Source: DASZTU01 sp035493835 (lineage in GTDB: Bacteria; Pseudomonadota; Alphaproteobacteria; Rhizobiales; Devosiaceae). From it: 9,925 nucleotides of DNA. Below are positions 4,752-9,925 of this stretch, in pieces. The position numbers and the translations under genes were made by a program. The notes beneath the pieces were generated by a model. That model did not search any database. It was not told the origin of the DNA and saw only the letters and a program-made list of their open reading frames with translations. The stretch covers positions 1 through 9,925 of the forward strand of contig DATJHO010000035.1 in NCBI GenBank assembly GCA_035493835.1. Direction: 5' to 3'. The first letter of the stretch is position 1. Each line of letters begins with the position of its first letter.

Positions 4752-5540
4752 ATGAAAGCGATGCTTAGTTTGATTGCCGCCGCCCTTGTTGCGGTTGCGC
4801 TGCCGTCAATGGCTGCCGATTTGCCGGATCTCAAGGGGCGGACAATCGTTGCCGTGACGGAGAATGCTTATACGCCGCTCAACTTCGCCGATCCCAAGAC
4901 CGGGCAGGGCATCGGTTGGGAATATGACGCGATGAACGAGATCGGCAAACGGCTCGATGCCAAGATCGATTGGAAGCAGTCGAGCTGGGACGTAATGATC
5001 CAGGCCGTGCACGATGGCCAGTACGATGTCGGCATGGACGGCATCACCATCAATGACGAGCGTAAAGCTCAGGTCGACTTTTCCGACCCGTACATGACCT
5101 CGCAGGAATACATGCTGGTTCGCGCGGACAACACCGAGATCAAGGATCCGGCGAGCTTCAAGGCCGATCCCAAGCTGCTGATCGGCGCCCAGGCCGGCAC
5201 CACCAATTTCTACACTGCCGTCGATATCCTCGGCGGCGATGACAAGAACCCGCGCATAAAGCTGTTCGACACGTTTGGAGCTTCGGTCCAGGCGTTGAAG
5301 ACCGGCGACGTCGATCTGGTGTTGATGGATGGCGCTTCGGCGAATGGCTACATGGGCGCCAATCCCGGTGCATTCAAAATCGTCGGCCAGCCGATCGGGT
5401 CGGATCAGTTCGGCTTCATCCTGAAGAAGGGCTCGGACCTGCTGGCGCCGATCAATGCGGCGATCGCCTCGATGAAGGCAGACGGCACGCTGGACGCGCT
5501 CAACAAGAAGTGGTTCTTCGATTACATGTCGAAGCTATAA
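4752..5540 (+). CDS. Amino acid ABC transporter, periplasmic substrate-binding protein
   Basis: This is a family 3 solute-binding protein (SBP_bac_3) that captures a polar amino acid in the periplasm and delivers it to the membrane permease. The 262 residues start with a Sec signal peptide (1-22, ALPSMAA before DLPDL). Typical elements follow in order: TIVAVTENAYTPLNF (31-45), GWEYDAMNEIGKRL (55-68), SSWDVMIQAVHDGQYDVG (78-94), the first hinge motif ITINDERKAQVDFSDPY (98-114), and IGAQAGTTN (144-152). After these come GDVDLVLMDG (185-194) and the C-terminal LNKKWFFDYM helix (250-259). The ligand cannot be read with certainty. ATG 4752 has GGGGAG about 8 bases upstream. The permease gene follows after 49 bases containing a strong hairpin. 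Confidence 0.93.
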   Translation: MKAMLSLIAAALVAVALPSMAADLPDLKGRTIVAVTENAYTPLNFADPKTGQGIGWEYDAMNEIGKRLDAKIDWKQSSWDVMIQAVHDGQYDVGMDGITINDERKAQVDFSDPYMTSQEYMLVRADNTEIKDPASFKADPKLLIGAQAGTTNFYTAVDILGGDDKNPRIKLFDTFGASVQALKTGDVDLVLMDGASANGYMGANPGAFKIVGQPIGSDQFGFILKKGSDLLAPINAAIASMKADGTLDALNKKWFFDYMSKL

Positions 5541-5543
5541 TTT

Positions 5544-5576
5544 ATTCGATCGAGGCGCCTGGCGCCTCGGTCGAAT
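5544..5576 (+). promoter_or_regulatory. Strong intercistronic hairpin between binding-protein and permease genes
   Basis: 5544-5558 pairs with 5562-5576 over 15 base pairs with a single G-U pair and a 3-base loop, starting 3 bases after the binding-protein stop. No T-run follows. Such hairpins in ABC operons usually protect the 3' end of the binding-protein message and keep permease expression lower (known for maltose-type operons). That role here is inference. Confidence 0.7.
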
Positions 5577-5589
5577 TCCGGACCGCCCA

Positions 5590-6402
5590 ATGAACCAACC
5601 GAAACGGCGCCGCAGAACCGAAATACCGTGGTGGCTGCTCGCCACGGTACTGCTCGGGCTATTGATATCGTGGTCGATTGTCGCCGATCAGGGCTACCGC
5701 GAGATTTTCCTGGCCCTCTCCGGCGGCATTCTCACCACGCTCTGGGTGACCTTGGTTGCCTTCGGGCTGGCCCTGGCTTTGGGGCTGGTCGTCGTTATGG
5801 CACGCAGGTCCCGGCTCAGGCTGCTGCGCGAACTCGCAACGTTCTATGTCGAGATCGTCCGCGGCATTCCGGTGCTGGTCGTGTTGTTCTACGTCGCCTT
5901 CGTCGGCGCGCCATGGCTGGTCGACGCGGTCAATTTCGTCATCGGGCCGCTGATCGGGCGCGGCTGGGTGCCCTCGCTCAGCATCCGCACGCTGGATTTC
6001 ACCGGGCGCGCCATCCTCGCATTGATGATCTGCTACTCGTCCTTCATCGCCGAAATATTTCGCGCCGGCCTCGAGGCCGTCCCGGTTGGGCAGGCCGAGG
6101 CGGCCAAGTCCCTGGGCCTGCCGCGCTGGATCACCTTCCGCAAGGTGGTCGCCCCGCAGGCGCTGCGGACCATTCTGCCGCCGCTGGGCAATGATTTCGT
6201 CTCGATGGTCAAGGATTCCGCGCTGGTCTCCGCCCTCGGAGTGCAGGACATCACCCAACTCGGCAAGGTCTATTCCTCCGGCACCTTCAAGTTCTTCGAG
6301 ACCTATAACGTCGTCGCCTTCCTCTATCTGGTGATGACCGTCTCGCTGTCGCTGATCGTCCGCTATGTCGAGCACCGTCTGTCCCGGAGCGGCGCGAGAT
6401 GA
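5590..6402 (+). CDS. Amino acid ABC transporter permease (HisM/GlnP type)
   Basis: This inner-membrane permease of the polar amino acid uptake family has 270 residues. A basic N-terminus (KRRRRT) is followed by about five to six hydrophobic helices: 14-31, 47-70, 89-120, 140-158, 205-220 and 240-258. Family marks include TLWVTLVAFGLALALG (50-65), YVEIVRGIPVLVVLFYVAF (86-104), and the EAA loop EAAKSLGLPRWITFRKVVAP (170-189), which contacts the ATPase. LPPLGNDFVSMVKDSALVS (196-214) follows. ATG 5590 has only a weak ribosome site, which fits lower expression than the binding protein. No ATP-binding subunit and no second permease follow, so the partner subunits must be encoded elsewhere, or the permease works as a homodimer with a shared ATPase. 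Confidence 0.93.
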   Translation: MNQPKRRRRTEIPWWLLATVLLGLLISWSIVADQGYREIFLALSGGILTTLWVTLVAFGLALALGLVVVMARRSRLRLLRELATFYVEIVRGIPVLVVLFYVAFVGAPWLVDAVNFVIGPLIGRGWVPSLSIRTLDFTGRAILALMICYSSFIAEIFRAGLEAVPVGQAEAAKSLGLPRWITFRKVVAPQALRTILPPLGNDFVSMVKDSALVSALGVQDITQLGKVYSSGTFKFFETYNVVAFLYLVMTVSLSLIVRYVEHRLSRSGAR

Positions 6403-6493
6403 TCTCACGGCGGCGTGATCTTGTGGCAGGCCGGCGAGGCCCCCACATCGAACGGGCGCCAATTCCGGTAGCCTCCTCGAGGGGACCTGTTCC

Positions 6494-7018
6494 ATGCTCA
6501 AGCCTATTGCTGCTCTCGCTCTTTCGACCGTGCTGCTGACCGGGCTCGCCGCCTGCGGGCACAACGATGCCAGCCAAGTCGCAACCGTCGGCGTTGACTG
6601 GACCGGCAACGACATCAGCATCGAGGCGGTGGCCGACCCTCAGGTCAAGGGCGTGGTATGCCACCTCGCCTATTTCAATCGCAGTGTCGTCGACAGGCTG
6701 CAGCAGGGAAACTGGTTCGAGGACCCTTCCTACTCGGCAATCGATTGTAACGCCGAGGGGCCCGTCACCGTGGGCCGCATCTCGCTCGATCCAGGCGGCG
6801 AGGAAATCTTCAAGGAGCAGCGGAGCCTGGTCTGGAAGAGCCTCAGGGTCAACCGCATCTACGACAAGGCCAACAATTCCCTGATCTATCTCGCCCATGC
6901 CCGCGAGGTGCAGCAGGGGTCGGGCAAGATGTCGCTCTCTGTGGTGCCGCTCAACCTTGCCCAGGTTAGCTGGGCCAATGGCGCCCCGGCGGGAGCGGGG
7001 ACCGCGCCAACCCAATGA
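6494..7018 (+). CDS. creA: CreA family protein, predicted lipoprotein
   Basis: CreA proteins (PF05981) are periplasmic or membrane-anchored proteins of unknown function. The 174-residue product has a signal peptide ending in a lipobox (LAAC, Cys21), so it should be lipid-anchored. Family landmarks follow: DISIEAVADPQVKGVVCHLA (40-59), QGNWFEDPSYSAIDC (71-85), EEIFKEQRSLVWKSLRVNRI (103-122), IYLAHAREVQQGSGKMSLSV (131-150) and VPL. The paired cysteines C56 and C85 are typical and may form a disulfide. The lipobox and the Ala/Gly/Pro tail (ANGAPAGAGTAPTQ) are extra compared with the usual soluble form. ATG 6494 follows GAGGGGA. It lies 91 bases after the permease gene and is probably a separate unit. 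Confidence 0.92.
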   Translation: MLKPIAALALSTVLLTGLAACGHNDASQVATVGVDWTGNDISIEAVADPQVKGVVCHLAYFNRSVVDRLQQGNWFEDPSYSAIDCNAEGPVTVGRISLDPGGEEIFKEQRSLVWKSLRVNRIYDKANNSLIYLAHAREVQQGSGKMSLSVVPLNLAQVSWANGAPAGAGTAPTQ

Positions 7019-7214
7019 TCGCGGGGGGCTTTCTTAGCCGCCCAACCGGGCGCTGAAGGCCCGATTTCGCCCGCCCGTGCGGCTGCGGAAAGGCTTGCCG
7101 GGACGCTTACGCAAAAGACAAAAAAGTTTCGCTTTCTCAAGGTGCGCGTGCCAGTGTTCGCGCGGATACTGACTTGGGCGACGCTGGCCTTACAAGCGAC
7201 TGGAAGGAATTCTC

Positions 7215-7856
7215 ATGGCAATACTGATTGGCGATGTGGCCCCCGATTTCGAGGCTGAAACCACGGAAGGGCGCATCAACTTTTACGACTATATCGATGG
7301 CCACTGGGCGGTGTTGTTCTCGCATCCCAAGAATTTTACGCCGGTGTGCACCACAGAGCTCGGCTACACCGCCAAGCTGAAGCCCGAATTCGACAAGCGC
7401 AACGTCAAGGTGCTCGGCCTTTCGGTCGACAAGCTCGTGGATCACGCTGGCTGGGCCGCCGACATCCAGGAGACGCAGGGCACGGCGCTGAACTTTCCGC
7501 TGATCGCCGATACCGACGGGTCGATCGCGCGCAAATACGAAATGATCCACCCCAACGCCGACAATTCCCTCACCGTCCGTTCGGTGTTCGTCGTCGGGCC
7601 GGACAAGAAGGTGAAGCTCAAGATCGAATACCCTGCCTCGACCGGCCGCAATTTCGATGAGGTGCTGCGCGTAATCGATTCGCTGCAGCTCACCGCCAAC
7701 CATTCGGTGGCAACGCCGGTGAATTGGAAGAACGGCGAGGACGTGATCATCGCCTCGAGCCTCAACGACGAGGCCGCCAGGGCAAAGTTCCCCGATGGCT
7801 GGAAGGCGCCGAAGCCGTATCTGCGCATCGTCCCCCAGCCTAAGGTCGAGTCTTGA
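7215..7856 (+). CDS. 1-Cys peroxiredoxin (Prx6 type)
   Basis: This thiol peroxidase removes hydrogen peroxide and organic peroxides in the cytoplasm. The peroxidatic Cys45 lies in HPKNFTPVCTTELG (37-50), the T-x2-C active-site form with Pro43 and Thr42. The 213-residue length, the single active-site Cys (no resolving Cys anywhere in the product) and the long C-terminal domain point to the Prx6 subfamily. That domain includes NSLTVRSVFVVGPDKK, an EYPASTGRNFDEVLRVIDSLQL helix, PVNWKNGEDVII and the WKAPKPYLRIVPQP ending. The start follows GGAAGGA. The 196-base upstream gap has an A-rich patch (7111-7126), but I saw no convincing OxyR site. A strong terminator ends the unit. Confidence 0.95.
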   Translation: MAILIGDVAPDFEAETTEGRINFYDYIDGHWAVLFSHPKNFTPVCTTELGYTAKLKPEFDKRNVKVLGLSVDKLVDHAGWAADIQETQGTALNFPLIADTDGSIARKYEMIHPNADNSLTVRSVFVVGPDKKVKLKIEYPASTGRNFDEVLRVIDSLQLTANHSVATPVNWKNGEDVIIASSLNDEAARAKFPDGWKAPKPYLRIVPQPKVES

Positions 7857-7881
7857 TCGTTCGACTTCCTTGATGAATGAC

Positions 7882-7906
7882 GGGCGGCTTTCGAGCCGCC
7901 CTTTTT
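7882..7906 (+). terminator. Rho-independent terminator of the peroxiredoxin gene
   Basis: gggcggct (7882-7889), a UUCG tetraloop (7890-7893) and agccgccc (7894-7901) are followed by five T residues (7902-7906). It starts 26 bases after the stop codon. The stable tetraloop makes this a very strong intrinsic terminator. Confidence 0.95.
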
Positions 7907-7977
7907 GTCTCTGGCGGTTCAAGCGATATTAAGGGCCGCGCCCTAGGTTCTGAATTCTTGAGCAGGGGCTCCCGCGC

Positions 7978-9807
7978 ATGGCCACGATCGCCGATCACAC
8001 CGCCAGCCGGCAATCGATAGCCCCAAAAGTAGCGGCTGCCGAGCGGCTCGACTGGCCGCTCGTGTTCGTGGCGTTCCTGGTCACCGCCGCCGTTGTCATC
8101 GCCAAGGCACTGCTGAGCGCCAAGACCACCCCGCTCATCTACGATACCGACGATGCAATGCGCCTGGTGACGGTGCGCGACCTGCTCGGCGGCCAGAACT
8201 GGTTCGACCATATCCAGCACCGATTGAACGCCCCCTTTGGCGCCGAAATCCACTGGTCGCACCTGGTGGATGCCGGCATTGCCGCGGTGATCCTGCTGCT
8301 ACGCCCGTTTGCCGGCGGCATGACTGAAACGATTGCCGTCTATATCTGGCCATTGCTGCTGCTGTTGGCGCTGCTGTCGCTCACCGGGCGGCTGGCGTTC
8401 AGGCTCGGCGGCCGCGAGGCGATGCTGCCGGCGCTGGTGCTGCCGGTGGTGTCGGTCGCGGTCATTCCGGAATTTTCTCCGGGGCGAATAGATCATCATT
8501 CAATCCAGATCCTGCTCACGCTGCTCATGGCGTGGGGCGCGATCGAAACCATCGAGCGGCCCCGCTTTGCGCTTCTAACCGGGCTCGCGGCGGCCCTTTC
8601 CCTGGCCATCGGCATCGAGGGCCTGCCGAGCGTCCTCGCCGCCATTCTCGCCGTTTCCCTCACCTGGGTGGTCCGACCCGAACGCGGCCCCGCCCTGTGT
8701 CAGTTCGGCCTCAGCTTTGCGCTGGCCACGATCGCCGCCCAGATCAACCAATATCCGCCGAGCCGCTGGTTCGAGCCGGCTTGCGACGAAATCTCCTTCG
8801 TTTATGCGGCCTTCGCGGCGGGCGTCGGCCTGGTCCTGGTGCTGCTTTCGGTGCTGCCGCTGGCGCATCGCGCGCCGTGGCAGCGGTTGGCGGCTGGCGG
8901 CGCGTTTGCGGTGGTTCTTGCCCTCGCCCTCGCCAAGGCCTTTCCGCAATGCCTGGGCGGCCCTTATGCGGGGCTCGATCCATGGCTGATACACAATTGG
9001 CTCGACCAGATCGATGAGGCAAAGCCCATCTGGGCGAGCCTTGCCAGCGCCTTGCCCTTTGGCGTTGCCGCGGCATTTCCGCCATTGCTGGGCCTTCTGG
9101 TAATTGCCGGCCGCCTGGTCTGGGGCGAGCGGAAGGATCTCGGCGAATGGCTGGTGCTCGGGCTCTTTCTGCTGCTCTCGGTGGTGGTGATGATCGCACA
9201 GGTGCGCGGCACCCGGCTGGCGATGCCCCTGGCGCTCCCGGCGGCCGGCTGCGTGATCGCCGCCGCCCGCCGTCGCTATCTTTCGGGGCGCCGCGTTACC
9301 GACGCGCTGATCATGCTCGCCGGCTGGGTCGGCTTTGCCGGCCTCGCCATCGGCATGGTCGTCGCCCTCGCCACCGCGCCGTTTGAGGCAAAAGCCAGCG
9401 CCGCGCCGCAAACCCAGGCCGGCCAGATGGTCTGCCGTATGCCCCAGGCCTTTGCCGGCCTCGCCAAGCTGCCCCCGACCCGTGTCATGGCGCCGGTCGA
9501 CCTGGGATCCCACCTTTTGCTGTTCACGCCGCACGCGGTGGTTGGCGCGCCCTATCAGCGGGACGAAGCCGGTGTGCGCGACACTTTCCGTTTCCTCAAT
9601 GGCTCGATTGCTGCCGCCCGGCAGATTCTTGGCGTCCGTGGCGTAACCTTGGTGGTGATCTGCCCGGATGCGCCGGAAATGGGCGGCCTTCCTGATGCGG
9701 CGCCGGATTCCTTCGTAAAGCTGTTTGCCCAGAACCGGCTGCCCAACTGGCTACTGCCGATCAGCAAGCCAACGGACGTGCTGAAAGTGTTCCGCGTCGA
9801 ACCGTAG
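7978..9807 (+). CDS. Polytopic membrane protein, probable GT-C fold glycosyltransferase
   Basis: The 609-residue protein has about 12-13 hydrophobic helices (from 26-47 to 441-467), then a soluble C-terminal domain of about 140 residues. Two features suggest the GT-C superfamily (STT3/PMT-like lipid-linked sugar transferases). One is an acidic motif in the first periplasmic loop (YDTDDAMRLVTVRDLL, 55-70), followed by LNAPFGAEIHWSHLVD. The other is SPGRIDHHSIQ (167-177) in a second loop, which recalls the DHH-type second metal motif of archaeal AglB. The C-terminal part carries VMAPVDLGSHLL and VVGAPYQRDEAGVRDTFRFL (521-540). I cannot assign donor or acceptor. ATG 7978 follows CAGGGGC. The gene sits alone after a terminator. 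An alternative is an unassigned membrane protein without transferase activity. Confidence 0.75.
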   Translation: MATIADHTASRQSIAPKVAAAERLDWPLVFVAFLVTAAVVIAKALLSAKTTPLIYDTDDAMRLVTVRDLLGGQNWFDHIQHRLNAPFGAEIHWSHLVDAGIAAVILLLRPFAGGMTETIAVYIWPLLLLLALLSLTGRLAFRLGGREAMLPALVLPVVSVAVIPEFSPGRIDHHSIQILLTLLMAWGAIETIERPRFALLTGLAAALSLAIGIEGLPSVLAAILAVSLTWVVRPERGPALCQFGLSFALATIAAQINQYPPSRWFEPACDEISFVYAAFAAGVGLVLVLLSVLPLAHRAPWQRLAAGGAFAVVLALALAKAFPQCLGGPYAGLDPWLIHNWLDQIDEAKPIWASLASALPFGVAAAFPPLLGLLVIAGRLVWGERKDLGEWLVLGLFLLLSVVVMIAQVRGTRLAMPLALPAAGCVIAAARRRYLSGRRVTDALIMLAGWVGFAGLAIGMVVALATAPFEAKASAAPQTQAGQMVCRMPQAFAGLAKLPPTRVMAPVDLGSHLLLFTPHAVVGAPYQRDEAGVRDTFRFLNGSIAAARQILGVRGVTLVVICPDAPEMGGLPDAAPDSFVKLFAQNRLPNWLLPISKPTDVLKVFRVEP

Positions 9808-9821
9808 CCCAAGGCGCGGGA

Positions 9822-9925
9822 TTAGAGCCCGAGTTCCCGCCTGAGCTTCAGCGTCAGCCTCGCCACGACCAGCCGATGTGCCTCGGTGACATAGGCGGCG
9901 ACTTCGGCATTGGTCAGCGCGCCCC
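9822..9925 (-). CDS. C-terminal fragment, possibly MmcQ/YjbR family protein
   Basis: The last 33 residues of a minus-strand gene are in the window and end at TAA (9822-9824). They read GALTNAEVAAYVTEAHRLVV followed by ARLTLKLRRELGL. The helix with an acidic face, then HRLVxA-L and a final LGL, resembles the tail of MmcQ/YjbR-type DNA-binding proteins, but this is too short to be sure. The gene converges on the 7978-9807 gene with only 14 bases between the stops, and I see no clear terminator between them. Confidence 0.5.
   Translation of the reverse strand, partial: GALTNAEVAAYVTEAHRLVVARLTLKLRRELGL

Noticed and set aside
5659..6621. A 320-residue open frame on the minus strand
   Set aside because: It is antisense to the permease gene, has the Asp/Gly/Glu-rich composition of a shadow frame, and has no ribosome site or family features.
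7019..7214. An OxyR operator upstream of the peroxiredoxin gene
   Set aside because: There is an A-rich patch, but no spaced ATAG/CTAT-like arms convincing enough to call.
8575..9534. A 319-residue open frame on the minus strand
   Set aside because: It is antisense to the GT-C-like gene; its Gln/Gly/Arg/His-rich composition is typical of the complement of hydrophobic codons.

Overview
The window is high-GC DNA from an alphaproteobacterium, probably of the order Hyphomicrobiales and possibly Devosia-like. That reading rests on the GC-rich third codon positions, a DUF1236-type secreted protein, a perfect EcfG (general stress sigma factor) promoter, and dispersed GC-rich palindromes of the kind common between genes in this order. 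The genus is inference, since no rRNA or tRNA is present.

Layout: (a) 1-519 holds the 3' part of an unrecognised gene on the + strand. (b) 520-1520 is about 1 kb without a convincing gene. It is packed with four kinds of inverted repeat, including two opposite copies of a hairpin repeat whose stems differ by compensatory changes. (c) 1578-2264 (-) carries two tandem genes for very small secreted His/Cys-rich proteins. They are clear paralogues of each other, and the spacer between them holds competing inverted repeats. (d) 2426-2878 (-) is queF (queuosine pathway). (e) 3110-3508 (+) is a secreted glycine-zipper/DUF1236-like protein behind the EcfG-type promoter. (f) 3660-4016 is a SelW-like Rdx protein and 4174-4620 a YegP-type double DUF1508 protein. 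A perfect 22-bp palindrome lies just upstream of the second. (g) 4752-6402 is a polar amino acid ABC transporter unit of binding protein and permease, separated by a strong 15-bp hairpin, with no ATPase gene in the window. (h) 6494-7018 is a CreA-family lipoprotein, and 7215-7856 a 1-Cys (Prx6-type) peroxiredoxin followed by a textbook terminator. (i) 7978-9807 is a large polytopic membrane protein with features of a GT-C glycosyltransferase. (j) 9822-9925 (-) is the C-terminal tail of a gene that may be MmcQ/YjbR-like.

Most of the genes are ordinary chromosomal housekeeping, envelope and stress functions, and there is no integrase, transposase, CRISPR array or defence island. Envelope and oxidative or general stress themes recur: the EcfG promoter, the Rdx protein, the peroxiredoxin and the small secreted His/Cys proteins. 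The most likely undescribed item is the tandem pair of secreted His/Cys mini-proteins with their structured spacer. Next in interest are the unassigned 22-bp operator-like palindrome and the GT-C-like membrane protein.
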